From Novosphingobium olei (GTDB lineage Bacteria > Pseudomonadota > Alphaproteobacteria > Sphingomonadales > Sphingomonadaceae): 64,000 bases of DNA. The notes beneath the pieces are model-generated. The model saw only the letters and a list, made by a program, of their open reading frames with translations. It was not told the origin of the DNA and made no database searches. This document shows positions 43,514 to 52,423 of the stretch, one piece after another; the stretch's first letter is position 1, and each line of letters opens with the position of its first letter. The translations under genes and the position numbers were made by a program. The DNA lies in assembly GCF_012927405.1 (NCBI RefSeq), contig NZ_JABBGM010000008.1:62001-126000 (forward strand), written 5' to 3'.

Positions 43514-44287
43514 CTAACGCGTCTGGCCGCCGTCCACGGGCACGACTGCCCCGGTCACGAAGCTTGCTTTCGGGCTGAGCAGAAAGGCCGCCATGCTGCC
43601 GATCTCTTCCGGCGTGCCGAAGCGACGCAGGGGAACTTCCCGGCGGATCCACCCCCACCAAGCCTCACCACGTTCGCCCGTCGAGCGTGCTTCCCAGTCG
43701 CCACCGGGGAAGATGATGTTGCCGGGCGCCAGGGCGTTGACCCGGATGCCGTCCTTGCCGCCGACCCGCGCCAGTTCCTTCGCAAGGTGGTTCATGGCGG
43801 CCTTCGCCGTGCCATACGTGACCGGCGTGCCCAACGCGCCCAGCCCGGCGATCGAACTGATCATCAGCACCGATCCTTCCTTGCGCGGCGTCATCACCCG
43901 CATCAGCGCGCGGGCAAGTTTGAACGCTGAATCGAGATTCTGCCCGATCCCGGCATCCCAGGTGGCGTCGTCGACTTCGAATCCCGGCGGGCACGGGTGC
44001 AATCCCACGTTCGCCACACCGGCCCAGACTGGTCCGAGATTGGCTTCCGCACCGTTTACAAGGGCATCGATCGTTGCGCTTTCGCGCAAGTCTCCTGCCA
44101 TCGACCAGAGACGGTCAGCGCCGTAACGCTCGTCCAGGCGAGCACGCTGTTCCTCCAGTGCCTCGGCACCGCGTGCGGCGATAGCGACCTTGGCCCCCTC
44201 GTCGAGCAGTGTTTCGACGATACCGAGGCCGATGCCGCGGCTTGCCCCGGCAACGACCACGACCTTGCCATTGAGGCCCAGATCCAT
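43514..44287 (-). CDS. Short-chain dehydrogenase/reductase
   Basis: This 257-residue classical SDR has the nucleotide motif GASRGIGLG, the active-site Ser in ISSIAG and the YGTAK catalytic Tyr-Lys. The usual NNAG is ANVG here. APGNIIFPG and VTGAVVPVDGGQTR close the domain. It probably oxidises or reduces a hydroxyl/keto group of the acyl chain; cofactor preference is not certain, although the Arg after the Gly motif favours NADPH. Upstream is operator-like site 3. The TetR gene is on the same strand before it, with 71 bp between. Confidence 0.87.
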   Translation of the reverse strand: MDLGLNGKVVVVAGASRGIGLGIVETLLDEGAKVAIAARGAEALEEQRARLDERYGADRLWSMAGDLRESATIDALVNGAEANLGPVWAGVANVGLHPCPPGFEVDDATWDAGIGQNLDSAFKLARALMRVMTPRKEGSVLMISSIAGLGALGTPVTYGTAKAAMNHLAKELARVGGKDGIRVNALAPGNIIFPGGDWEARSTGERGEAWWGWIRREVPLRRFGTPEEIGSMAAFLLSPKASFVTGAVVPVDGGQTR

Positions 44288-44328
44288 GCTTCTCTCTCCC
44301 GAACGTGATGTTCGAAAGACAGGCTATT

Positions 44329-44344
44329 GCTTGACCGATTAACT
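44329..44344. promoter_or_regulatory. Putative TetR operator, site 3 (island motif)
   Basis: GCTTGACCGATTAACT contains the imperfect palindrome TTGACC/GATTAA. It is 42 bp upstream of the SDR start, between SDR and the TetR stop codon, so the SDR seems to have its own regulated promoter. Confidence 0.5.
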
Positions 44345-44358
44345 TACAAGCGTGTCGC

Positions 44359-45021
44359 TCAGGCAGCCTTGGGCTTCAATCCTGCAAGCACGATCTCGGA
44401 TACCTGCTCCGCGAACCTGTCGCGCAGCGTCTCGTCGATCTGGCGAACGCCGAACACGTGGTCGAGCGCGGAGCGCGAGTGGAAGATCGCATCGCAGGCG
44501 CCGACCAGTGCGAAGTGGAAGATCATCGGATCAACCTTGCGGAATGCGCCCGAGGCAAACCCTTCCTCGAGGATCGCCTTCTGGGCATTGACTGCTCGGC
44601 GTGTGTAGGTTTCCGAAATGTGCCGTGCGATCTCGGTCTCGCTTTGCGACTGCAGTTCGATCAGCAAACGGTTGAGATAGGGAAACTGGTGGTAAAGCCG
44701 CATGATCCCGTAGACATGCTTGCGCATCTTCTCTTCCGGCGGGATCGCCAGGCCGACCAGTCGATCGAGCCCTTCGTAACTGGCTCCCGCATCCCGCTCG
44801 ATCAGCGCCTCAAGCAAGCCCTGCTTGCTGCCGAAGTGATAGCGGATCAGGGCGGAATTGATCCCCGAGCGTTGCGAAATGTCGGCAAAGCTGACGTTGG
44901 TCGTGTTGCCCTCGCTCATCAGGGCGCCGGTTGCGTCGAGCAGCAGGTCGCGTGTGGAGCGGGCTTCGGATGCGGTCTTGGCGTTCGGTGCCTTGCGGCG
45001 AGCGGTGGTCGAGCGGGTCAT
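44359..45021 (-). CDS. TetR-family regulator, copy 2
   Basis: This 220-residue regulator has a basic leader (TRSTTARRKAPNAK) and an HTH in FADISQRSGINSALIRYHF. An all-helical ligand-binding domain follows, and the FGSKQGLLEALIERD segment matches TetR proteins that often sense acyl-CoA or aromatic ligands. Island-motif site 5 lies 70 bp upstream of its own start, suggesting autoregulation, and site 3 is just downstream. This makes it the best candidate for the motif's binding protein. The start at 45021 was preferred over an ATG with a non-homologous leader. Confidence 0.88.
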   Translation of the reverse strand: MTRSTTARRKAPNAKTASEARSTRDLLLDATGALMSEGNTTNVSFADISQRSGINSALIRYHFGSKQGLLEALIERDAGASYEGLDRLVGLAIPPEEKMRKHVYGIMRLYHQFPYLNRLLIELQSQSETEIARHISETYTRRAVNAQKAILEEGFASGAFRKVDPMIFHFALVGACDAIFHSRSALDHVFGVRQIDETLRDRFAEQVSEIVLAGLKPKAA

Positions 45022-45090
45022 CAAACGCCTGTAGCAACGCAGTGGGACACCATGACCCACTGTCGATAGCCGACCGCATTAGAACCGATA

Positions 45091-45106
45091 AATTAGTCAG
45101 TCAAGC
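45091..45106. promoter_or_regulatory. Putative TetR operator, site 5 (island motif)
   Basis: AATTAGTCAGTCAAGC lies 70 bp upstream of TetR copy 2. It differs from site 1 at three of 16 positions. Placement in front of a TetR gene is the usual sign of an autoregulatory operator. Confidence 0.55.
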
Positions 45107-45218
45107 AATGCATGGGCGGCGACGCTACGGAAAGCAGGCGTTTCCCCCTGCCAATCCCGGTCGCCTCTTGGCAATGCCATTTGGAGATCGCAGAAGACGA
45201 CAGGGGCCATGGCAATCC

Positions 45219-45857
45219 TCAAGCCGCAGTCGCCAGGCGCAGCAGCCGCTGGCGGACGAGGGGCAACTGGTCGTTGCCGAAATAAAGCGTTTCGCCTCCC
45301 TTGCCGTCGGGCGCAATCATCGTGGGAGACCCGAACGCGCCGCGCGCGATGGCTTCCTCGGTGTTGGTCCGCAGCGCGTCCTTGACGGGCTGTTGGCTTG
45401 CACGGTGAACCAGGTCGGCGCCATCGATGCCGATTGCATCGGCTATGGCAGCCAGCTCGGCGGAATCGTCGATATTGCGGGCTTCGCCAAAATAGGCATC
45501 GAAGACGGCGCCTGCAAAGCGGAACAGAGTGTCTTGTTCGGCTTCGAGTGCGCAGCAGCAACGCATCGCATTCACCGACTTGACCGGATGGTAGGGCGAG
45601 GGGAAGTTCATCGACAACCCGGCGATCTCGGCCCATTCGCGCAGCCAGGCAAAGCTGCGCTTCATTGCTTTCTGCTCAGGGTCGGCGCGCATCTCGTAAA
45701 CGCGCGGGTTGACCGCATTGAACACGCCGCCGACCAGGAACGGCCGCCAACGCACCTGCGCGCCCGTTTCGGCAAGGATCGGCTGGACGTTGTTGAACGC
45801 AAGGTACGTCCACGGCGAAGACAGGTCGAAGAAGAAATCCAACGTCGCGGAACTCAT
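45219..45857 (-). CDS. DsbA-fold/kappa-GST family protein (HCCA isomerase-like)
   Basis: This 212-residue thioredoxin-fold protein is of the 2-hydroxychromene-2-carboxylate isomerase/kappa-GST group. The active-site region FFFDLSSPWTYLAF carries Ser in place of the DsbA cysteine, and the cis-Pro loop is GAFGSPTMI. Known relatives use glutathione to isomerise naphthalene catabolites or act as kappa GSTs; the substrate here is unknown. No signal peptide, so cytoplasmic. It starts in an ATGA overlap with the upstream GST gene's stop, so the two are coupled. Confidence 0.83.
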   Translation of the reverse strand: MSSATLDFFFDLSSPWTYLAFNNVQPILAETGAQVRWRPFLVGGVFNAVNPRVYEMRADPEQKAMKRSFAWLREWAEIAGLSMNFPSPYHPVKSVNAMRCCCALEAEQDTLFRFAGAVFDAYFGEARNIDDSAELAAIADAIGIDGADLVHRASQQPVKDALRTNTEEAIARGAFGSPTMIAPDGKGGETLYFGNDQLPLVRQRLLRLATAA

Positions 45858-46555
45858 GCGAGGCCCTTTCCTGCTATGCCGAACAGCGTGCGCGCGGCTT
45901 GTGCATCGTCTTGCGGGTTGCGCCGCACCCGCTCAGCACCAAGTGCCACCCCGCGGCGCAGCCCATCGCGCTGCTTGAGCGTATCGTACCAGCGGCGCAC
46001 ATTGGGAAATTCCTCGAGCGGGATGCCTTGCGCCTTCCACGTGCGGATCCATGGCCAGCAGGCCATGTCGGCGATCGTGTACTGGTCCGCAGCGATATGG
46101 TCGCGCCCCTCCAATCGCCGGTCGAGCACGCCATAAAGCCGCAGCGTCTCACGCCGATAGCGCTCGGTGGGGTAGGGCAGGCGCTCGGGCGCATAGAGCG
46201 CGAAGTGGCCGTGCTGGCCGAGCATGGGCCCCAGGCCCGCGACCTGCCAGGAGAGCCATTCAAGCACTTCCTTGCGGCCGCGCAAGTCGGTCGGCAGGAA
46301 CTGGCCGGCCTTCTCCGCCAGGTAGACAAGAATCGCCGCGGTCTCGAACACCGGAACCGGCGCGCCGCCATCGGCGGGCGCGGTGTCGACGATCGCGGGG
46401 ATACGGTTGTTGGGGCTGATGGCCAGAAAGTCGGGTGCGAACTGTTCGCCCTTGCCGATATCGACCCAATGGGTGCGATAGGGCAGGCCGCACTCCTCGA
46501 GAAGGATGGACACCTTCCACCCGTTCGGCGTCGGCGCCGTGTAAAGCTCTATCAT
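45854..46555 (-). CDS. Glutathione S-transferase, nu-class/YfcG-like
   Basis: The 233-residue GST has MIELYTAPTPNGWKVSILLE at the N-terminus, where TPNGWK is the nu-class/YfcG signature (disulfide reductase activity with two glutathiones), then NNRIPAIVDT with the cis-Pro and ETAAILVYLAE. The C-terminal half is helical (GLGPMLGQHGHFALYA). The start at 46555 has a GGGGAGAGA ribosome site. It is paired with the DsbA-fold gene and separated from apt by 63 bp. Confidence 0.85.
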   Translation of the reverse strand: MIELYTAPTPNGWKVSILLEECGLPYRTHWVDIGKGEQFAPDFLAISPNNRIPAIVDTAPADGGAPVPVFETAAILVYLAEKAGQFLPTDLRGRKEVLEWLSWQVAGLGPMLGQHGHFALYAPERLPYPTERYRRETLRLYGVLDRRLEGRDHIAADQYTIADMACWPWIRTWKAQGIPLEEFPNVRRWYDTLKQRDGLRRGVALGAERVRRNPQDDAQAARTLFGIAGKGLA

Positions 46556-46618
46556 GTCTGTCTCTCCCCGGCGGCATTGCAGCACGCAAGGGGGAGGGCA
46601 TCAAGGCCTTGCGGCTTG

Positions 46619-47158
46619 TCAGTGACCGGGAAAATGCATCAGCGCATCGACCGTCAATCCCGCATCGCGAAGACGGGCTGCACCGTGCAGGTCCGGCAGG
46701 TCGATCACGAACAGCGCGTGGGTGACGCTCGCTCCGGCGCTGCGCAGCAGTTCCATCGCCGCCAGGGCAGTCCCTCCGGTGGCGATCAGGTCGTCGACCA
46801 GCACCACGCGCTGACCGGCGGATACGGCGCCGGGATCGATCTCCAGCCGGTCCCGCCCGTATTCCAGTGCGTAGTCGATACCGATCGTCGGAACAGGCAG
46901 CTTGCCCGGCTTGCGTACTGGCACGAAGCCCAGCCCCATGTGCGCCGCGACCGCAGCGCCGAAGATGAAGCCGCGCGCTTCCATCCCTGCGATCGCTTCT
47001 GCCCCGGCGGCGCGAGCGCGGTCGGCAAGGTGGGCGATACTCGCGGCAAAACCCGCCCCATGTCCGATCAGGGTGGTCACGTCGCGGAACAGGATGCCTG
47101 GTGCCGGGAAGTCCGGGACAGTGCGGACAAGGTGCTTGAGATCGTCGACGGTCATCAT
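46619..47158 (-). CDS. apt: Adenine phosphoribosyltransferase
   Basis: This 179-residue type I phosphoribosyltransferase salvages adenine to AMP with PRPP. The PRPP motif is VVLVDDLIATGGTALA, the flexible-loop region ARGFIFGAAVAAHMG, and the N-terminus VRTVPDFPAPGILFRDVT is diagnostic of Apt. Two adjacent ATG codons are possible starts, so the N-terminus could be one residue shorter. It follows petC after a strong terminator and is likely a separate unit. Confidence 0.95.
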   Translation of the reverse strand: MMTVDDLKHLVRTVPDFPAPGILFRDVTTLIGHGAGFAASIAHLADRARAAGAEAIAGMEARGFIFGAAVAAHMGLGFVPVRKPGKLPVPTIGIDYALEYGRDRLEIDPGAVSAGQRVVLVDDLIATGGTALAAMELLRSAGASVTHALFVIDLPDLHGAARLRDAGLTVDALMHFPGH

Positions 47159-47220
47159 CGCTTCCGCATCTGGATAGGGCCGGCCCTCAGGCCTGGGGGC
47201 GTCATATCGCCGGAAACGAA

Positions 47221-47246
47221 AAAGGCCACCGTCGCCGGTGGCCTTT
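47221..47246 (-). terminator. Intrinsic terminator of the petABC operon
   Basis: AAAGGCCACCG-TCGC-CGGTGGCCTTT is a perfect 11-bp stem. On the minus strand, about 29 nt after the petC stop, it is followed by TTTTT and then CG. This separates petABC from apt. Confidence 0.85.
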
Positions 47247-47274
47247 ATTCGTCTCGCGGCTTTGCCGAGGAAGA

Positions 47275-48087
47275 TCAGTGGGCGCTGGCCCAGACGTTCT
47301 TCTTCGACAGGTACGCAAGCACGGTAGCGGCAAGAAGGAAGCCCAGCACGGCAAAGCCGGTCTGCTTGCGCTTCTCGAGCTTCGGCTCGGCGGTCCAGGT
47401 CAGGAACGCGGCAACGTCCTTGGCTTCCTGGTCCACGGTGGCCTTGGTCCCGTCGGCATAGGTCACCTGACCGTCGGTCAGCGGTGCCGGCATCGCGATG
47501 TTCAGGTTCGCGAAGTACGGGTTGTAGTGCAGGCCTTCCGGCGTCTTCGCATCGGGGAACTTCTTGAGAAGTTCGGCCGGCTGCTCGGCATAGCCGGTCA
47601 GCAGCGAGTACACGTACTCGGGGCCCTCGTGGCGCGCCTTGGTGATCAGCGACAGGTCCGGCGGGTTGCCGGTGCCGGCGTAGTAGACGGCCGGGATGTG
47701 GTCGGCGGGCGTGTTGTCACGCTCACCGGCATCGCCGGTCTTGGCGTCGAAGGTCTTGGCCTTCGTGCCCCACTGCTTGGCGATCGCCTTAACTTCCGGC
47801 TCGGAATAGCCGAGGTCGGTCAGGTTGCGGAACGCGACCTGCTTGAGCGAGTGGCAGTTCGCGCAGACTTCCTTGTAGACCTGGAAGCCGCGCTGGAGCT
47901 GTGCCCGGTCGAACTTGCCGAAGGGGCCGCTGAACGAGAATTCAACTTCCTTCGGGTGCTTGTAGAACTCGTGCGCGGCGGTGGCCGGCTCGGGCTCGCG
48001 GATCGCCTGAATGGCGCCCACGCCGAACGACCAGAGCAGCGCCACGGCGAAGAAGAGGCCAACCAGGGGGCCAAAAAGACGGACCAT
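47275..48087 (-). CDS. petC: Cytochrome c1 of the bc1 complex
   Basis: The 270-residue cytochrome c1 subunit passes electrons from the Rieske protein to cytochrome c in the cytoplasmic membrane. A signal-anchor helix (LVGLFFAVALLWSFGVGAI) leads to the haem site CANCH with axial Met near NIAMPAPL, and a C-terminal anchor helix (GFAVLGFLLAATVLAYLS). The CW-type insertions match alphaproteobacterial c1. It is the last gene of petABC, 33 nt after petB, with a terminator downstream. Confidence 0.96.
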   Translation of the reverse strand: MVRLFGPLVGLFFAVALLWSFGVGAIQAIREPEPATAAHEFYKHPKEVEFSFSGPFGKFDRAQLQRGFQVYKEVCANCHSLKQVAFRNLTDLGYSEPEVKAIAKQWGTKAKTFDAKTGDAGERDNTPADHIPAVYYAGTGNPPDLSLITKARHEGPEYVYSLLTGYAEQPAELLKKFPDAKTPEGLHYNPYFANLNIAMPAPLTDGQVTYADGTKATVDQEAKDVAAFLTWTAEPKLEKRKQTGFAVLGFLLAATVLAYLSKKNVWASAH

Positions 48088-48120
48088 AGGGTTCTCTTTC
48101 TCTCTTACGCTTCGGCTGGC

Positions 48121-49410
48121 TCAGGCAGCGGCGGGGTTGGCGTTGAGGACTGCGCCCTCGTCCTTGCCCAGCACGGCCTCGGTGATCGAGAACGGCAGCG
48201 GCTCCGGCTTCTCGATCGAAGAGACGAGCGGCAGGATGACGAGGAAGTGGAGGAAGTAGTAGGTCGCAGCGATCTGCGAGATCAGCACGTACTTGGTTTC
48301 GGCCGGCGAACCGCCGCAGTAGCCAAGCACGATCACATCCACCAGCAGGATCCAGAAGAACTTGCGGAACAGCGGACGATAGTGACCCGAACGCACCGGC
48401 GAGGTGTCCAGCCAGGGCAGGAAGAACCACACCAGGATGGCCGCGAACATCGCCAGCACGCCCATGAGCTTCGCCGGGATGAAGAAGAAGTCCGCAGTGA
48501 AGGCGCGCAGGATCGCGTAGAACGGCCAGAAGTACCATTCAGGAACGATGTGCGCCGGGGTCGAAAGCGGGTTGGCGGCGATGTAGTTGTCCGGGTGACC
48601 CAGCATGTTCGGCGCAAAGAACAGCACCGCGCAGTACAGGATCAGGAACACGCCCAGGCCGAAACCGTCCTTGGCGGTGTAGTACGGATGGAACGGCACG
48701 GTGTCCGATTCCTGCTTCACTTCCACGCCGGTCGGGTTCGACGAGCCGGGGATGTGCAGCGCCCAGATATGCAGGATGATGACACCCGCGATCACGAACG
48801 GCAGCAGGAAGTGCAGCGAGAAGAAGCGGTTCAGCGCGGCGTTGTCCGGCGCAAAGCCGCCCAGCAGCCACTGCTGCAGCGGATCGCCGATCAGCGGGAT
48901 CGCGGAGAACAGGCCGGTGATGACCTTGGCACCCCAGAAGCTCATCTGGCCCCAGGGAAGCACGTAGCCCATGAACGCGGTCGCCATCATCAGCAGGAAG
49001 ATGACCACGCCCAGCAGCCAGATCATTTCGCGCGGGGCCTTGTACGAGGAGTAGAAGAAGCCGCGGAAGATGTGGATGTAGACCACCACGAAGAACGCAG
49101 AGGCGCCATTGGCATGCGCGTAGCGCAGCATCCAGCCCCAGTTCACGTCGCGCATGATGTGTTCGACGCTGTCGAAGGCCACGCCCGAGTTGGCGGCATA
49201 ATGCATCGCCAGGATGACGCCCGTCACGATCTGGAGCATCAGGCAGAAGCCGGCGAGAACGCCGAAGTTCCACATGTAGTTCAGGTTGCGCGGAACCGGG
49301 TAACCGGCGCCCACGGCATTGTAGACGAAGCGCGGCAGCGGCAGCTTTTCGTCGAGCCACTGCGTCAGCGGGTTGGCAGGCTTGTACTCGTTCGCCCAGG
49401 GAAAGCTCAT
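48121..49410 (-). CDS. petB: Cytochrome b of the bc1 complex
   Basis: The 429-residue cytochrome b holds haems bL and bH and both quinone sites. Eight membrane helices are apparent. The Qo-site motif [14 protein letters not shown] is intact, and haem-ligating His pairs lie in helices B and D (for example [13 protein letters not shown] and the [12 protein letters not shown] region). [16 protein letters not shown] precedes helix B. The N-terminal leader ([13 protein letters not shown]) is normal for alphaproteobacteria. It lies 11 nt after petA. Confidence 0.96.
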   Translation of the reverse strand: MSFPWANEYKPANPLTQWLDEKLPLPRFVYNAVGAGYPVPRNLNYMWNFGVLAGFCLMLQIVTGVILAMHYAANSGVAFDSVEHIMRDVNWGWMLRYAHANGASAFFVVVYIHIFRGFFYSSYKAPREMIWLLGVVIFLLMMATAFMGYVLPWGQMSFWGAKVITGLFSAIPLIGDPLQQWLLGGFAPDNAALNRFFSLHFLLPFVIAGVIILHIWALHIPGSSNPTGVEVKQESDTVPFHPYYTAKDGFGLGVFLILYCAVLFFAPNMLGHPDNYIAANPLSTPAHIVPEWYFWPFYAILRAFTADFFFIPAKLMGVLAMFAAILVWFFLPWLDTSPVRSGHYRPLFRKFFWILLVDVIVLGYCGGSPAETKYVLISQIAATYYFLHFLVILPLVSSIEKPEPLPFSITEAVLGKDEGAVLNANPAAA

Positions 49411-49421
49411 CGGATCTGTCC

Positions 49422-49985
49422 TCAGCCGATCTTCACGACAGTGTCGGAAGTGAATTCATAGGGAGGCACTTCGAGGTTCTTCGGTGCCGGGCCTTTGCGG
49501 ATGCGCGCCGCGGTGTCGTAGACCGAACCGTGGCACGGGCAGAAATAGCCGCCGAACTCGCCCTTCACTTCGCCTTCGCCGGCGCCCAGCGGAACGCAGC
49601 CGAGGTGGGTGCAGACACCCATCGTGATCAGCCAGTTGGTCTTGCCTTCCTTGGTGCGCTCTTCCAGCGTCTGCGGATCGCGCAGCGAGGAGGTGTCGAC
49701 CTTCTCGGCTTCGGTGATTTCCGCCTTGGTCAGGTTGCGCACGAAGACGGGCTGCTTGCGGAACACCGCCTTGATCGCCTGACCCGGCTGGATCGCCGAA
49801 ACGTCGATCTCGGTCGAGCTTTCGGCCAGGACGTCAGCCGACGCACTCATTTGCGACACGAGCGGATAAAGCACGGCAAGACCGCCCACGCCCGCAAAAC
49901 TTACCGCCGCGATATTGATGAAATCGCGCCGCCGCACGCCCTCTCCGGTCACTTCCGCCGGATCGATGCTCGCCTCATCAGCCAT
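49422..49985 (-). CDS. petA: Ubiquinol-cytochrome c reductase iron-sulfur (Rieske) subunit
   Basis: The 187-residue Rieske protein has a twin-arginine-type leader with anchor helix ([20 protein letters not shown]). The 2Fe-2S cluster ligands are CTHLGC and CPCHGS, each with Cys and His. A flexible hinge ([11 protein letters not shown]) links anchor and head. Start at 49985 is fixed by the conserved MADEASIDP leader; the longer upstream frame has no homology. First gene of petABC; a hairpin-rich 285-bp gap lies upstream. Confidence 0.95.
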   Translation of the reverse strand: MADEASIDPAEVTGEGVRRRDFINIAAVSFAGVGGLAVLYPLVSQMSASADVLAESSTEIDVSAIQPGQAIKAVFRKQPVFVRNLTKAEITEAEKVDTSSLRDPQTLEERTKEGKTNWLITMGVCTHLGCVPLGAGEGEVKGEFGGYFCPCHGSVYDTAARIRKGPAPKNLEVPPYEFTSDTVVKIG

Positions 49986-50209
49986 TGAAATTCCCTGCCT
50001 GCTGCCGCCGCGCCCGCGGACCGGGCGCGGTCCAACTTGCCCCTCTTGAACCGCGCGGAAGCGTCGCCAAATGAACCTTGCGGCCAAAGGCGAGCGCTGC
50101 CGCTCTGGCGGGGAAAGGCGTGCGCAAGCGCACGACGCCCTACCCCACTTGGCGCGCCTGATAGACGCAAATCCGTCGCTTTGCCAACAGGCTTTTTGGG
50201 CAAGGGGAA

Positions 50210-50237
50210 ACCACGGATTCCGGCGTAATTCCGTGGT
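50210..50237 (-). terminator. Hairpin after the midA gene
   Basis: ACCACGGA and TCCGTGGT form an 8-bp stem around 12 nt. On the minus strand it is followed by TTTCCCC, about 33 nt after the midA stop, so it is a possible terminator of the lgt-midA unit. It also lies upstream of petA. Confidence 0.5.
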
Positions 50238-50270
50238 ATCAAAGGCTCACGGCGGGCCCGTCTGCCTGTT

Positions 50271-51314
50271 TCAGAAGCCCGCACCATCGGGCCAGTGCGC
50301 CGCGGCGAGTCCCATCACCTTGAACAGCGCGCCCATCTGGCCTTCGCCGATCAGCCGATCGCGCGCCGCGATCACCGCGTCGGCCTGCTCTGGCGCCGAC
50401 GCGATCAGCGCATCGGCGCGCGCCTCGATGCCCAGCAGGCGCAGGAATCGTCCCTGTTCGACCGTGCCTAGCCAGCGCACCCCGCGCGACTGGGCGATCG
50501 CGGCAAGCGCTGCAAAGTCGACATGCGCGGTAAGGTCCGCCTCTCCCGGCGCGGCAAAGGGATCGACCATGCGATGTGCCCGCACTGCCTGCAGCGTACT
50601 GCCAAGCGTGGGCTCGGCATGCCCGTAATCGATGAACAGCGCCGCACCGCCCTGGTTCGCAAGCCGGCCGGCGACCTCGTAGATGACGGCCGCAGCCGCA
50701 GGGCACGTTTCGATGATGGCGCCTTCCGGAGCGTCGCCGAATTCGCTCGGCACCGCCGAATCCATCGGTCGATCCCCGACCACGGGCGTCAGCGCTCCGT
50801 CGACCAGACCGACCATGCGTTCGCGCCAGCCGTTCGCCGCGCGCACGATCTGTCGCACGGGCAGCGCGTCGATGAATTCGTTGGCGATGATCAGCAGTGG
50901 GCCGTTGGTCGGCAGGGTCGATAGGTCCGAATGCCAGAAGGCGTCGGGATGAAGCTCGAGCTGCGCGCCCTTCAGCGCCGTGCTCGCCTCGACGAAGTGG
51001 GGCCTCGTTTCGAGCCCGAAGCGCCGCGCGGCCTTGAGCGCATCGCGCGCCAGGGTGCCCCGGCCTGGGCCCAGTTCGACATAGTGGACCGGCGAGGGGC
51101 GCCCGGCGCGGATCCAAAGGTCCGCCAGCCACAGCCCCAGCAGTTCACCGAACATCTGGCTGATCTCGGGCGCGGTCACGAAATCGCCGTCGCGGCCCAG
51201 CGGATCGCGGCTGTCGTAATAGCGCGCGTTCGATTCGGCCATGTAGTGGGCCACGCTGATTGGCCCCGTATTGACGATCAGCCGCTCGAAGATGCGGCGC
51301 AGCGGTTCGCTCAC
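50271..51314 (-). CDS. Class I SAM-dependent methyltransferase, MidA/NDUFAF7 family
   Basis: The 347-residue protein matches the MidA/NDUFAF7 family, whose mitochondrial member methylates an Arg of a complex I subunit during assembly. It contains the [21 protein letters not shown] leader, the SAM motif [15 protein letters not shown] and [15 protein letters not shown] with the acidic loop. The GTG start at 51314 overlaps the lgt stop as GTGA. A bacterial complex I target is inferred from the family only. Downstream of lgt in the common alphaproteobacterial lgt-midA order. Confidence 0.9.
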   Translation of the reverse strand: MSEPLRRIFERLIVNTGPISVAHYMAESNARYYDSRDPLGRDGDFVTAPEISQMFGELLGLWLADLWIRAGRPSPVHYVELGPGRGTLARDALKAARRFGLETRPHFVEASTALKGAQLELHPDAFWHSDLSTLPTNGPLLIIANEFIDALPVRQIVRAANGWRERMVGLVDGALTPVVGDRPMDSAVPSEFGDAPEGAIIETCPAAAAVIYEVAGRLANQGGAALFIDYGHAEPTLGSTLQAVRAHRMVDPFAAPGEADLTAHVDFAALAAIAQSRGVRWLGTVEQGRFLRLLGIEARADALIASAPEQADAVIAARDRLIGEGQMGALFKVMGLAAAHWPDGAGF

Positions 51315-52261
51315 GCGCCGCCCGCTTCGCTCTTGCCCGCCCCCGTTTCCACGACGGGACCGGTCACGCTCGCTCCGGCGTTGCGGTCTGCGCCGGCAAA
51401 GGCCACCGCGACAGGTGCACGGTTCAGTGCGCGCAGGATCAGGAACAGGCCCAGCGCCATCATCGGCAGCGTCAGCCATTGGCCCATCGACAGGCCCGAA
51501 CGATGCGCGAAGTCTTCAAGCTGCGCGTCGGGTTCGCGGAAGAATTCCACCGTGAAGCGCGAAAGCGCATAGCCGAAGCCGAACACCCCGACGAGCAGAC
51601 CCGGCCGCCAGCGTGCGCGGGTCTTCCAGAACATCAGCAGCAGGACGGTGCCGAGAACGAGGCCTTCGAGCACGGCTTCGTAAAGCTGGCTCGGGTGGCG
51701 CGGCATCGGGCCGCCGCCGGGGAAAACCATGGCCCAGGGGATGTCGGGCGTGGTGATCCTGCCCCACAGCTCGCCATTGACGAAGTTGGCGCAGCGGCCG
51801 AAGAACAGGCCGAACGGCACGCACACGGCCATGTAGTCGCACACCCGAACGAAGCTCAGGCCCCCGCGCCACGCGACATAGGCGATCGCGATCGTCGTGC
51901 CGATCAGGCCGCCGTGAAAGCTCATCCCGCCTTCCCACAGCTTGATCAGGTTTTGCGGATGGGCCCACAGCTCCGGCGCGTAGAACGTCGCATAGCCCAG
52001 TCGCCCGCCAAGGATGATGCCCAGCGTTGCATAGAAGAACAGATCGTCGGCATGCCGCTGCGCCAACGGCGCGCCGGGCTGGCGGATCATCTTCGACAGG
52101 TGCCAGTACCCCAGCAGGATGCCGGCAAGGTAGGCGAGCGAATACCACTTGATGGTAAAGAAGCCGAGATCGAGCGCGATCGGCGACAGGCCGAGGTCGG
52201 TCCACTGGAGAGGCTGGTGCGGTGCGAGCGCGGCTGCCGCGGCGACCGATTGTAACAGCAA
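51311..52261 (-). CDS. lgt: Prolipoprotein diacylglyceryl transferase
   Basis: The 316-residue polytopic enzyme attaches diacylglycerol to the lipobox Cys, the first step of lipoprotein maturation. Family motifs: [11 protein letters not shown] (catalytic His) and [15 protein letters not shown]; seven membrane helices. There is no ATG near the conserved start. TTG at 52261 has a GGAG site 9 nt upstream and gives a start [20 protein letters not shown] at 52279 is the alternative, with poorer spacing. The Pro/Ala-rich tail after residue 285 is unusual but harmless. The stop overlaps midA. Confidence 0.93.
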   Translation of the reverse strand: MLLQSVAAAAALAPHQPLQWTDLGLSPIALDLGFFTIKWYSLAYLAGILLGYWHLSKMIRQPGAPLAQRHADDLFFYATLGIILGGRLGYATFYAPELWAHPQNLIKLWEGGMSFHGGLIGTTIAIAYVAWRGGLSFVRVCDYMAVCVPFGLFFGRCANFVNGELWGRITTPDIPWAMVFPGGGPMPRHPSQLYEAVLEGLVLGTVLLLMFWKTRARWRPGLLVGVFGFGYALSRFTVEFFREPDAQLEDFAHRSGLSMGQWLTLPMMALGLFLILRALNRAPVAVAFAGADRNAGASVTGPVVETGAGKSEAGGA

Positions 52262-52423
52262 GTTTCGCGTCTCCGACAAGGTTGCTTTTCAGGACTATTC
52301 CGGCCAGCTTGGGTTCAGCCGTCCGGGCGCCTGTCGCACCGGCTTGTGGCACAGGGAAAATCGGCGGGCAAACCGCAAAAGCCGACTGAGATCGGCCCAT
52401 GCACTGGAGAGAGACAAAACGCG

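Noticed and set aside
23073..45021. Island as a steroid degradation cluster
   Set aside because: The PRISE reductase hints at enones, but no ketosteroid dehydrogenase, monooxygenase or ring-cleavage gene is present.
22995..46600. Island as a horizontally acquired mobile element
   Set aside because: No integrase, transposase, tRNA edge or attachment repeats were found, and base composition looks like that of the neighbours.
47278..49461. Long plus-strand open frame opposite petBC
   Set aside because: It is highly charged low-complexity sequence antisense to intact cytochrome b and c1 genes.
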